A DNA stretch of 64,000 bases, taken from contig NC_037275.1 of the NCBI RefSeq assembly GCF_000002425.4, forward strand, positions 12,258,390 through 12,322,389, in the 5' to 3' direction. The position numbers were made by a program, and so were the translations under genes. The notes below the pieces were generated by a model. The model was not told the origin of the DNA, did no database searches, and worked only from the letters and a program-made list of their open reading frames with translations. This document shows, piece by piece, positions 1 to 11,245 of this stretch (position 1 is the first letter of the stretch; every line of letters begins with the position of its first letter). The DNA is from Physcomitrium patens (Eukaryota; Streptophyta; Bryopsida; Funariales; Funariaceae).

Positions 1-1
1 C

Positions 2-136
2 GAAGGAAGCCTTCCCATCGACACTCCAAACATAGGAGCAAGATACAAGTCTGAATTGTTCCTGCAACCCAAGGATAACATGGGAGTCCTCATCAAGCTC
101 CAGCAGATCACCAACCGCTCACACAGTCGCGTTTGA
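2..136 (+). CDS. Last exon of a possible VOC/glyoxalase-like protein (partial)
   Basis: One reading frame is open from the window edge to a TGA at 134-136 and encodes the last 44 residues of a protein whose start lies outside the window. The stretch FLQPKDNMGVLIKL resembles the final strand of vicinal-oxygen-chelate proteins (methylmalonyl-CoA epimerase and glyoxalase-like), where the pattern is roughly F-x-x-P-K-x-x-x-G-V-L-I-E-L. In that family the last Glu usually binds metal; here a Lys stands there, so a catalytic role is uncertain. A polar tail (QQITNRSHSRV) follows. An AATAAA at about 592 could serve as the polyadenylation signal. The VOC assignment rests on one motif; that this is a true terminal exon is more secure, from codon content and the change to non-coding sequence after the stop. 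Confidence 0.45.
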   Translation, partial: EGSLPIDTPNIGARYKSELFLQPKDNMGVLIKLQQITNRSHSRV

Positions 137-2013
137 TTACTCCAGTGTTGGATAAGACATGCTTGTCGTGGAGATCGATGGAACAAACAATTGACCCTCT
201 CAGCCACATGATGGATGCTGTGTCAGGATCGATTACATGGTCATGGTCGAAGTCTGCCCACACCGAGAGCAGTTGTTGCAGCGGATCGGTCATATCTATC
301 ATTGCTCCTTAGTTCAATCGACAAGGTGAGCAGCATACTGCAGGTAAGAATGATGAACCACAGCATGTCTTGAATGCACTCTCGGCAAGCTTTTAAATTG
401 AAGCATCTGCATGCAGGCTGGAAAATTTGGTTGTATAGTGTGCAGTAGTGGCAATATTCAAGTGTAACATCCTGCGAAGCTATGTAAGCCCGTGAAGAAT
501 CTGGCAGAGGATGGATTCAGAGGTATTCATTTCATGGTTTAGTCTAAGCTTTGTAAAAGCAGTAGGGTAGAAAAATGAAGTGTTTGTATTGAATAAATTC
601 CATTCATGGTTGATCAGGTCACACCGATAATTTGTATTGATGAGTAAGACGGACATTGGTGTGTCGCCCTTTAAACGTCATAGCATCGACAACAGCTGTT
701 TTCTTACTGATGATTGATATAGTTTTATTTACATGTCATATACCTCCACCACATCAACTCATTGTGTAGCAAATAAATAAATGAAATATCAAAGACTGAC
801 ATAGAATATATTATCTCATGTATTTAAAACATGAAATGGTGTAGTGCACAAGTCTATTTTTACAAGTTTTGCTGAAAGTAAACCTTCTTTTGAAAAGATA
901 GCTTTCATTCCTAGATGTTGAAAATTTTGATCCAGAAGTTCCCATTTTGACGATTGAAATTTTGGCATTGAAATGTGATGGCATTTGGCTCCATTCCTGG
1001 GGTACATCCAATTTGATACGAGGATTTTTGGCTTGATGTTTGGAGCTTGGAATATCAGAAATCTGAAACAAGCTACCTGTCTGTTTTGTAATTCTTTTTG
1101 TGGTATTTTTTTTAACCTTGATTTAAATTGATATGTTTTGTGTTTTGTAACATGAAGAATGCATGAAAATTGTTGTAAGTTTCTTTATATCTATTATATG
1201 TAAATGCTGTCATACCAGCTCAAAAGACAATTTGCAGCAAAAAATGTTTGCAAGCTTAATTATCTCAAACTCTAAAAATTTGAATATATGCTTGCATTAC
1301 TCTAATACAAAATCACTATTTTAAAAATTATTTTTAATACTTTTCCAGTTTCGTATGTTCCCACTAGTTTGCTATAGATCAATCCAACTATCTGTATATA
1401 CCTCTTGTTTAACTCTGTTACATTAATGAGCTCTAAAAATATATGATTCTTAGTGTTTCAAAAGTTTTAGTTACATTTAATTTTTCAAACGATTCAAAAA
1501 ATTGAGTGTAAAATCCATGTCATCAACTATAATGAATAACAATAAGAATGAGTCCGAAATTTTTCAATAGAGATAGTTGGTCATTGCAAAAGCAAAAAGT
1601 AAAAATAGGAACATACACATGGGTTTAGGGGTTTTAGTTTATGAATTCAAAAGTTAAAAATTCAAAATTTTTTTTCCCATAAAGTTCAAGTTTGCAGTCC
1701 ATTTGAACAGTGGTCATTCTCATAAGTTCATTACAGAGTGGGTATAAATGATCTTCCGAAAAAAAATAATAATAAATAAATATAGATTAAAAATTTCTAT
1801 AGCGACTCAATTAAGAAAAATTAGGGCTTCTACTTTTGTAGTTTCAACAGTAAGAAAATACACCTCATAGCGTCCCAGAATCACCGTTGCCCTCGTTTCT
1901 CATTTCGGCCACTCTTCCAAAGCCCTCACCGAAGTCTTTTTCGCCTTCGCAGGCAAAGGAGGTTTGTGGAATTGAATTGAGCCGTTTGCCAAGAGGTATC
2001 GAAGGTTGAGATT
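137..2013. other. 3' UTR and AT-rich intergenic DNA
   Basis: This holds the presumed 3' UTR of the preceding exon (AATAAA near 592), then AT-rich sequence without convincing coding potential. From about 1860 the sequence becomes pyrimidine-rich and probably forms the 5' UTR of the next gene; an in-frame TGA at 1978 precedes that gene's ATG. Confidence 0.5.
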
Positions 2014-3421
2014 ATGGAAAGTTCGACATCAACTGCAGCGTCTGGTTTGAGCAATTTTCGTTTGCTGTTTGTGGAGATGGGGACGGGATACGATCAACAT
2101 GGGTATGTTTTCTGGCTTTCGCAGTTTTCCTCGCTGTGTTTGTAGTTCACATATCATGGTTACAGTTGTGGGTTCTTTCGCAAATCACTGTTGGTGTATC
2201 CGACCAGCATCATTCGCCGGTAGTTTGCTCATCGGCTCAGTTTACGACTCTCCTAGTTATTTTTTCCCTCGGAAGACCGCAATTCTGTTTGAATTCTTAT
2301 CGTCGTCTCGGCATTTGGGCATGCTCTTGGAAAATGTTCGTTGTTTGTTAGTTTTCTAAGAAATGACGCGTTTTATTGCCATAGCTATGCTGTCTCAAGG
2401 GACCTTTACTGAGCTGATGCATCGCGGTAGTTATGAATTTTATAAAAAGATTATTACTTTGGGAAGATTATTACATCAGTGTCGTTGACTAATGGTAGGA
2501 ATGTGCAGACAGGATGTCACTTCAGCTGCTGTAAGAGCTTGCAAAGATGCGATTAGCTCGAACTCCATCCCTGCGTTTCGAACTGGTACCTCCATAACTT
2601 TGAATGTAAATTTTTGGGAGTTCAATTTGGCTAGATTGCATACCAGCATTTTGCTGACCAGCTTCATACATGCTATGTCTCTAAGATTTGTAGTTGCTCT
2701 GTTGCATCATATGTTCATTAATTTGTGGGGCAGGTGCATTACCCGGAGTTTCTTATCAGCAAATGAAATTGAGGGTAAAGCTTGGAGTTCCTCGCTCTGT
2801 GCAGAAAGAGCTGGATGTTGAAAAAGTGAAGGCTGTTTTCCCGTAGTAAGTCAGATATATCTCTGATTCGCGTGGTTTTCTGTGCCACTTTTGGTTCCGC
2901 TACTGTTGTTTGATAGCATCTGCTTTATTCTGTGATGAAAAGGGTTGCATATCAAGTCAATAAGCTTCTGATGCGAATCATCGTGTTCAGCAATCAGCTG
3001 TACAAGGCATCAGTGCTCGTCATCATGCCGCAGACACTTAAAGTGTATCTAGGTTGTTAATTGCTAGTGTTGTCTTTGCTCTCCACATTCTTCACTAGAA
3101 ATATTATGGAGCTCTTTAAGAATGTTTCAAGTTGGGTAGTTTGCCATATTTCTGGGGCTGTTATTAATCAGACAAGGAACCCGAAATTTCTGTCGTTGCA
3201 GAGCAAGTTCATAGAGTCTGCACTTCATTTTTTGGAATTAACATGCTTATGATGTGAAGATTGCTGAACACTATCTGGAATCCTTTTGTAGCGGCGAGAT
3301 CCTGGAAGTGGAGGTTGTGGACGGAGGGCTCATTTGTTCAAGTGGTGTAGCTTTGGAGGCTATGGGAGACAAGAATGACGATTGTTATTTGGTTAACGCA
3401 GCTGTGTACGTTGGGTACTAA
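2014..3421 (+). CDS. Lin0512-family conserved protein, four exons, complete
   Basis: Exons are 2014-2102, 2509-2585, 2734-2845 and 3292-3421. All three introns are GT-AG, and the joined length of 408 nt encodes 135 residues ending in TAA. The protein matches the Lin0512 family (Pfam PF09585, function unknown). It carries the invariant GxGxDxHG motif as GTGYDQHG (residues 23-30), then QDVTSAAVRACKDAI, a middle GALPGVSYQQMK, and the C-terminal EVVDGGLICSSG and NAAVYVGY. Family members are found in scattered bacteria and in plants; plant forms are usually described with a long N-terminal prefix, but here only about 14 residues precede the core. ATG 2014 is the first in-frame start after the TGA at 1978. 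An upstream exon with a targeting peptide cannot be excluded, because a tcgcag acceptor-like site lies at about 1950. No enzymatic role is known, so none is assigned. Confidence 0.92.
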
Positions 3422-6400
3422 AGTGGATGTGGTCACAACTGCTAGAGAAAACCGTTACTGAATGCACCATACTATAGTTCATTTTATTTAAGGCTTCTAA
3501 TAATCGTTGTCTTCACTAGCCTGATGTTTTCAAGATTTTAACTTCGGTGCATAGTGTATTTTAGTTTTGAAATGATGACCTTCATACTAGTGAATCATCA
3601 GCTTAAAACCTCTGAATTCACGATCCTATAGGCTCATTGTTTGATTGAAAGTAGATAAAAACATCTTTGTGGCATTGTTCTATGGGTGCCACTTAGAGGT
3701 CGTTTTGAGACACATTGTGTTACAAGTATCAACCTTTTCTGTATGATCATGGAACATATCAGGCGCACCTCAATACCTGGCCTTCGCCACTCCGTTACCA
3801 CCACATGTCATTTATTGTTGAGTGTTACACTTGGATGAGATTGTATCACATAAAAAAAGAGTGATAGAATATTAGTTTTGTGTGCGGTATTCTAGACCAA
3901 CAAGAGATTGGACGATTAAAGCAAGTCACTTATTGGCCAATGTTTGCCATAGTACTTGGAAAAACATCAGTCTGTCTTTGTTTAGTTATGTTATTAAAAC
4001 ATCATTCTTTGCTCCGCAACTCACTAATCATCTGCTGTTCAAGTTAATCATGGTTTCACAATGCAGTTCTAATTCCTGTAGTTTGATGGCTGCTGATCAC
4101 AGCGTGGACTACACTTTCATGTGAAGTTCATCCCTCCATGTGGTGTTGCCACTTTCGAGCTGCGCCGTGTGACTTCTTTTCAGTCGCCTCTTTCATCATT
4201 AGCACGGAGATTACAACCAAAGCCAAAGAAAAGCTTGTGCAGTGGGTCGTTGACGAAAAATGGGGAGTGATTTTCTTCACTGGATATCTATAATTAGACA
4301 AGTAAATTCCTTCGCATCGCTTAGTACATGACATGATACAAAAGTACACACATGTACCGCTGAAGGCTTTTGCTATGAAGCCCAGTTTCGACTTGTCAAT
4401 GTACGACTTCAGAGGTGAGAAGACAGCCGAATCCTTGAACGCGCAACAGACTTATCAGCGACCTCTGTCGGTCCCATTGCACGAGTCAAAGGGCAAAACT
4501 CTTACTGGTTGAGTGCTGTCCAGATTTGAAACAAGGGCCTGGTAGTGGGCAATTCTTAGATGTGTAGAGTTTTGTAGAAATCGACATGAAGAACTAGTAC
4601 ACATGCAGTTTTAGCATTGTCATCGAAGGATCGAAGGATTCGTGGATGACATGGAGGGTTCCGCACCGGAGTCTGAAACAGGATGAGGAGTAATGGGTGA
4701 AGAGGAATGGTCTAAATGAAGGCACAGTTACCCATTAATAGTCTCCAAAATGACGGTGTTCACACACTATTAGAAGAGGAAGCTAGAAATCGTGCGCTGT
4801 ATCAGGCTTGACAGTAGGCCTCAGACAACGATAGCATCTCCGCTGGACTGGGAAACCCAACCGCTAACGACCCTGCACGACTTCCAAAGTAGGTGAACAA
4901 ACCGACAACCATAACAGAAAAGTAAGTTTTCCCAGTGTCGGTAAAAGTTAATCTTTTTATTAGTTGATTTTAAATGTATTTTTTTTACATAAAACTTGGC
5001 TTGACTGCAACTTCTCTAACCTTGGAGAGCTTGGGTGTGGGTGAAAAAAAATAAACAAACAAACAAACGAACAAGAAAATATAATAAAATAAACTACAAA
5101 CAAACAAATAAACAAACAATCTAATCATCTTGCTACAGAAACTTTGGTTGGTCAAAACTGAACAGTTGGGTGAGAATTTGAGTGTCTTTTTTTCCTTTGT
5201 TGACCCTAACTGCGTAAGTTTGAATTTCCTTCTACGCTCCTGTGACAACTCATCTGATGAAGGGAATTTCTTGTGGGATCAATCTAGCCATGGTTCCTGA
5301 ATGCTGGATTATGTATAATATATTAAGGGAGACTGTGTGCAATTGGGAGCCTTGTGCAACAACAAATTGAACGTTGACAGCTTGGTGTGGTTGTCTTTCT
5401 GCTGTAATTCAATCAAAAAGTTTCTTTACAGTTCTTCGCTTGCATCCCTTCCAGAATTTCAAGTATTGAATTCCGTTCTCCCTTTCTTCAATGTGACTTG
5501 GATCCAATTTGCGATGTAGTTATGCCAAATTGCGGAATAGCTGCTTGATTTCAGTGTGGGCTTGAGGCTGGTCCTCTCACACTGTGCGGCAAAATCAATT
5601 TTTTGATGTCAACAACTAAAACATCAATGATGTTTACGGTTTGGTTGGAACCAACACAATGAAGGTCACAGCCACAGCCGGAGAAAGTATTTTTGCTATT
5701 TTTGCCATTAAATTTAGGGATAATAATGTCAAAAAGCTCAAAGCATTGATGCAACAGGAACAGACACAAATTTGGATTTGGGAATTCAGGTACCACAACT
5801 TATCACAATGACAAAAATAAAAAGAAAAGAAAAAAAAAAGAAAAAAAGAAGTTGACTAGGCCCTTCCAGGTACCAACAGGGTGCAAGTTATATGTAGTTA
5901 AATATTGGGGAAGAAATTAAGAGTCAGATTATCAAAATAAGTGTTTGCTAAGGTTTGTTTTGAAGCATGATTGTGTGGATGAAATCCAAAAAAGGATCTA
6001 ATGCTAGTATTTTTTAGTAATTAAATAAACTAATAACATAATAATTGGAAATGAGAGACAGAGACGACTTGAGGATCGCAAGCACAGCGGTGTAATATCA
6101 GGCACAGAAGAATGCTTCACCTGTTGTTATTCTATAAAACCCTAAAGTATGCACCATAAGCTGAGGCGTGTCCAGTTTATTGTTTAACTTCGATGCCGGC
6201 TCAGAAGTTGCCGACTCAAAAAGCCGTCCGCTAATTGGAAGTGTTACAGTTAATGGTCCGGAGCGGCTCTCATCAAATTCGACACCAGCTTGCATGCTTT
6301 TTATTTTTATTTTTACAAAAGTCTCGGTTTTCCTGAACAGAAGGATGAACACACACGCTTTGACCAACTCCAACAAGGATTTAACAAAATCCTTTACAAG

Positions 6401-7325
6401 ATTAACATAAAATGGCTATAGTATAAACCCACTATTTCAGAAGGCAGAGGTTGAAACATCCGGAGCTCGGAAAGCAAAATGCAGGTTTACACTGAAAGCT
6501 GGATACTGGTCTCCAGCAAGCAAATATCTCTCAACTAAAGCGTTCATGTATCTCATTAAATTCCTCATCCTTGTTGCTCGTTAGAAAAATTGCAATAACT
6601 GTGATCAAAACTTGTCTCAACAGGCGGTGAATTGATTCCACTCCACTCTCAAGGACTAACCAGTTGCGTCTAACTTGGTAAAAAAATCACATCTGCAAGG
6701 ACATCTGGATGCACTCTTTTATTCCTACAACAATGAAGCTAGCATCATTCAGCAAGAGAATGAAATGAGCATCCCTTTAATAACCCACTTCTCTAAAATT
6801 CATATAGCTTCATTAGGGGGTTTCAAACATGGTCTTTTTGGGTGATATTTCACTTGGGATATTTTTGAAATATCAATTGATACTTCACCTTGCAAGGTGG
6901 GTGATTTTGAAATTGAAATATCAAAAGAGGGGGGGGGGTCAAATATCAAAAATTGCTTCGCTTGACTCGGCTTCCTTCCGTCTTTGACTCCATATCAAGG
7001 AGGTAAATAAGTTTGAATCAGGAGGTAATAAAGTTTGAATGATGATATTTTGGATTTGATATTTTGAGTGATCCTAGAAATATGAGGTGTTGAATCCTAG
7101 TTATTTGGTTTTGCAAAAGTGTCATGTTTGAAGCCTCTTACTATTTCAATAATTCAATCTATCTTTAGACTATGCTTTGTAGAACAATAGACAATCTTTT
7201 CATGTTCATTTGGCTTGTGGGCTACACTCTTAGCTCTAAATCCATACACAATAAAGTGAAATAAAATTAAAATTTTTTTTTTAAAAATTGCTTAACCTTT
7301 GTCAATTTTTTTGTTCGGATCAACA

Positions 7326-7360
<35 letters not shown>

Positions 7361-8302
7361 TCCTCTAATATGCCTAGTTTACAAATTTATTTTGAATGAC
7401 TCTCAAAATATATTTAGTATATTATAATCTAAATATTATGTGATTTATGTAATTGTAAAATACCAAAAATCATCATTAATTGATATATTTTGCATTTCTA
7501 TAAAATTTACTGATTTAGTACAAAAACTACTTTATTAAGATGCTTTGAATGTGTGTCTAGACTTATTTGCAAAATTTTAAACTTAAGTTGAAAATAGCCA
7601 TAAAAATTCTTATAAGTAGTTTTGATTATTGAAAGATAACCATGAATGAGAAAGAGGAAAATCTAGTAATTTGTATAATTTTTCTTATTTATAATAATAC
7701 TAAATTTAAAAATCAAAAATAAAAGACAAAATTTTTATTTTATTTTTAAAATTATTAAAAGGGTCTTCAATAAAAATACAAGAATTTTGATCATTGTTAT
7801 TTTGGATACTCTCATTGGAATGTAACTACAATTGTAAAGCAGTTCTTATAATGGCAAAGTGTAACAATTACAAAATTTTTAATAATCGACCATATCACCA
7901 AGAATAAATATTCGAGTCTAAACAATATATAAAATTGGGATTCCTTAACACAAAATCATTTCCAAAAAACCCAGATTCAATTTCTAAACCTTGTAGACAA
8001 ACAAAATTCCTTTCCACACAAATGTGAGTCATTGATTATACCACTAAATGTGGAATTGATAAATCCATGAAGAATTTATCATATATATATATATATATAT
8101 ATATACATACATATATACAATATGTTTGTAGAAATTGCTCAGTTAATTTTATGCATCTGGACCAGTCCCCTTTTCCCTCAGAGGAAACACATCACTCCTC
8201 CCCGCCCCGCTGGTTCCCCTCTGTTCCCTCCTTCCGTTCCCAAATTTTGGATCAGCGGCCAAGCTTGAATCTGAGCAGTAGTTATGATTCGACAGAATAT
8301 CC
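3422..8302. other. Intergenic DNA, no supported gene
   Basis: Only short, unconvincing reading frames occur here. 3422-4400 probably includes the 3' UTR of the Lin0512 gene. Landmarks are an (AAAC)n-like run at about 5048-5120, an A-rich purine tract at about 5815-5850, a G run near 6931, a 28-nt poly-T at 7327-7354, and an (AT)n microsatellite at 8080-8105. 6049-6106 is one copy of a short direct repeat found again at 9433-9488. The part from 6.8 to 8.1 kb is very AT-rich and may be a decayed mobile element, but no family could be recognised. Confidence 0.5.
6049..6106 (+). repeat. Direct repeat copy 1 (about 57 bp)
   Basis: This segment, starting aaatgagagacagagacgac, recurs at 9433-9488 in the same orientation with about 90 percent identity by eye. 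The copies lie on either side of the GC-rich exon at 8.3-8.8 kb. The similarity ends abruptly on both sides. Confidence 0.7.
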
Positions 8303-8814
8303 CTAGCCAGCTTCATGGAGTGCATCCAGAGCAGCAGCATGCACATCTTGTATCATTATTATAATACAATGCGCGGTGATCTTAGGGTCATAGTCAGGTA
8401 GTTTAGGGTTTTCTCTCGGCAGGCCAGCTGTTAAGTCAGCGTGCAGTCGCTGCTGCCAATTTGTCTTGTGGACGAGGAACCACTGCTGGTCCATGAAGGG
8501 TGCAAACCGATTCGCGGGGTCGCTCTCGCACGCTTGCTTGTAGAATGCCAAATCCTGCTCCACTTGCACTCTGCGCAGATACGAACGGATGGAGTGGCCC
8601 GAATCCACCTCCACGAACACCTCCTGGGTTATGGCTACGTCAAAGGCACCCGTCTTCGTGTATGTGTAGGTTGGGAGAGCACTCTGTAGGAAGGAGTGCC
8701 GTGCCTCCGCGGCTTCCGAGTTATAATGGTTGTAAGCAGCACTCCTCTCTGGCTCCAGCTGTCCCTCGCTAGGGACAGAGTTGCTGCCCTGCATGTAATC
8801 CTCCGCAATGTAGT
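8303..8814 (-). CDS. GC-rich terminal exon of an unidentified protein
   Basis: The minus strand is open from a plausible acceptor (gtgcag, exon start at 8814) to a TAG at 8303-8305, giving about 170 residues beginning DYIAEDYMQGSNS and ending ALDALHEAG. The first in-frame ATG lies at 8794. Composition is far more GC-rich than the flanks and fits a real protein: acidic-aromatic stretches such as MDQQWFLVHKTNWQQRLHAD, and no low-complexity filler. I do not recognise the family; there is no signal peptide, membrane segment or metal-binding cluster. Upstream on the minus strand, 8916-9110 contains an open stretch ending at a GTAAGC donor-like site, but its frame does not join this exon cleanly. 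The first exon is therefore unresolved and a gene fragment is possible. No poly(A) signal was identified. Confidence 0.45.
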
Positions 8815-9432
8815 CTGCACCCAGATATTGCTACTCATGCAATCTATAAATTTCAATCTTGTGACTTTCCTCGGCTCCCTGCTGCTTCACCCGCTCACTG
8901 ATTTCTTGGCACTGCTTACCGTCGTCGCTCTGAAATCAGTTCATTCACCCTCGCTGCTCTCCCCGCACTACCACCTTGCCCAGCAGTCTCACCCTGAATT
9001 CGTGATTCCCCCTTACCCGTTTTCTCAGCCGTGTTAGAATTAAAGCCGTTCTTGCAGGTTGGGTCTCCCATGCTTGCTACAACATGTCCGGAAATTGGGG
9101 CGACGCCCACCTAGACAGCAGCAGTCGCAATCTGCACTCCAAAAAGCATGTTGAGAAGATCAGATGCTCGGTTCGTATGATCTGGAATGCTCAAAAGTTT
9201 CAATTGTAAAACTCAGAACAACGCAAAATTCTAGATAATATACTAGCGGCTGAGTATACCATTCTCCCATTCACGGACCCCCACTAACAAAGCTGAAACA
9301 AATCAACAAGCACATTACGTGAGAGGCACGAAAGGATCAACTCCATCCTCGCGTCCTCCCTACAAATCTACCGTTTAGTCATCAACCTGTAGTTGCAGGA
9401 CCACAGCAAGAGCAGATAGCACAAGACAAGCG

Positions 9433-9488
9433 AAATGAGAGACAGAGACCACTTGAGATCGCAAGCAGAGCGGTGTAATATCAGACAC
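9433..9488 (+). repeat. Direct repeat copy 2 (about 57 bp)
   Basis: Second copy of the segment at 6049-6106, sharing the cgcaagcasagcggtgtaat core. It lies just before a degenerate minisatellite-like region. Confidence 0.7.
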
Positions 9489-9504
9489 GGCTATTCTTTG
9501 ACAT

Positions 9505-9965
9505 CAGCCAGCAATTCCTTCCCAATAGCCAAGGTGATGGAGAATGAATGGAATGGTTGGTTTTATGCAGAAAACGGGCGGAGCGAACGATGAGCCTGAA
9601 TTTTTTTGCATGGGGTGCTTTTTGGAGTGATACCCAAGGAAATCGATCGAACTAGGTGACGAAACCAACTCACTCACCAGCCAAGGATAGATGAATGAAG
9701 AATGATAAGTTTACAAATGGATGGATGGTAGCCAGGGATTGTCTCTGGACTGACACGAGTCACCAAGGATTGATGAATGAAATGAGATTATTTTGTGGGT
9801 GGGTGATATACCGATGGGGTGTGTAGTCTGGGGTGAGCCTCTGGAGTGACCAGCAAGACACACTCAAAGGAAAGGTCACTAACGCCACTCACCGGCAAGG
9901 GGTAGATGAAGGAAACAGGACTGATTTATACATGAAATGGGTGGATGGATGATAAACATGGTGGT
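9505..9965 (+). repeat. Degenerate minisatellite-like region, about four units
   Basis: Loosely related units of roughly 85-150 bp follow each other. Each begins with a version of cactcaccagccaaggatag and continues through gatgaatgaa, a ggatggatgg or gggtgggtga stretch and a ctctgga-like end. Clear unit starts lie near 9672, 9755 and 9888, with an older one near 9515. Divergence is high and unit length varies. No reading frame runs through it. Confidence 0.45.
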
Positions 9966-10019
9966 CCCAAAACATGTACTTTTATCATACCTTTAATGCC
10001 AAATGAGAATGATAGTGGT

Positions 10020-10315
10020 CTATCTCATGTACTTAATTGTAGGTTGATAGTGCTTGAGGTTGTGGTTTGACGTGAGCATGGCACTGAAAGCTTCGAGATC
10101 TGCGTAGCGTCTTCTAACATGCACATCGACACACAACTCTATTCCGTGATAGCCCCTGTTAATGGATCCACCCTTTTCTGTTTTCTTCATCTCAGCAGTT
10201 TCTTGCTCATCGTTGAAATGTCGATGTTCACGGTAACAGAGCAAGTCATTCTTGCGCAGGAGATTGTTGAGAATGTGGTGGGCGATTTTAGCCCTCGCAT
10301 TTCGCGCACCACGAT
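10020..10315 (-). CDS. Possible terminal exon, unidentified
   Basis: On the minus strand a frame runs from a weak acceptor-like site (ctgag, after 10316) to a TAG at 10020-10022, giving about 98 residues. Segments such as ARAKIAHHILNNLLRKND, HFNDEQETAEMKK and RRRYADLEAFSAML look more protein-like than the other frames. The family is unknown. Its entry phase is compatible with the donor at the end of exon 2 of the upstream RGLG-like gene (GAAG/GTGAGC at 11284), so it could be an alternative 3' exon of that gene. The acceptor context is poor and roughly 970 bp of AT-rich DNA would be the intron. It could equally be chance or an independent gene fragment. Confidence 0.28.
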
Positions 10316-11245
10316 CTCAGTTCTACTTCCTGGTAGAACATGGTTAATCCTCAGATATCGACAGGTGAATACGTTGCTGGGTTGAAAAACATTGTTCCAC
10401 TTGCTGATTAAGCATAGTTGCTTGTTAAACATTGCTGCTTATTTAAGTATCTTATAAATGACATTGATAGACTACAGTGATCCAGGTTAGTTTAGAATTT
10501 TCATAACCTTTTTTACATTTATATTTTTATGAAAAAAGACATGGTCAACTACAGAAGATAGATTCCTTTGTTTCAACACAACACATTATTAACGATTCTT
10601 ATTCGTTCTTAAATCGAACTACTAAGCTAAGTTGTAGGATGATTGTAAAGGTCTACTTAGTCACATTTTTTCAATTAAGCGAAAAAGATGCACATAATTA
10701 TTTTTAGATACATTCACTAAAACCGTCGTAATATTTTATTTGAGAATACAGATTGTTATGAAAAATTTGCGACTTGGATCAAGAATAATTTATTCTAATA
10801 TTGAAGATTCCAAACTCAATCAAACTTGGATAAATATTCATGAATGTAAACCATTACAGGTTCCGTGTTTATCATTGTCATATTGACGGTCTGAACTTAC
10901 ATCAAACACACATTTTTAGAAAAAACCTGAAACTAAATGCTTTGAAGAAAGTGGTAAAAAAAAATCGTAAATACATATGAGGATCATAAAAATCCAGACC
11001 TTAAATTAATCTTAAGTTCGAATTGAATCAAGCTCGTGCTAGCCTACAATTACTTACTATCAAGTACAGTCGTCCTTACCTAATGCCAGAGATTGTCCCA
11101 TTTGTTGAAGAGGTGAGCAATTGTACATTGCATTACGAAGGACCTGTACAATTAACGAAGGATCAATTACACGAAACCATTAGCTTCAGCAATATGTGCT
11201 TCGGCAGAGACGGTCAGAGGGGCAACAATTGAAGACCATGTTCTT
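10316..11245. other. AT-rich spacer or intron
   Basis: No convincing coding sequence on either strand. It was searched for a RING finger exon belonging to the adjacent RGLG-like gene (paired Cys-x-x-Cys around Cys/His); none was seen. Confidence 0.45.

Noticed and set aside
8080-8105. (AT)n runs here and at 13.5, 16.07 and 44.0 kb considered as structured sites
   Set aside because: Ordinary microsatellites in AT-rich DNA; no flanking symmetry suggesting an origin or attachment site.
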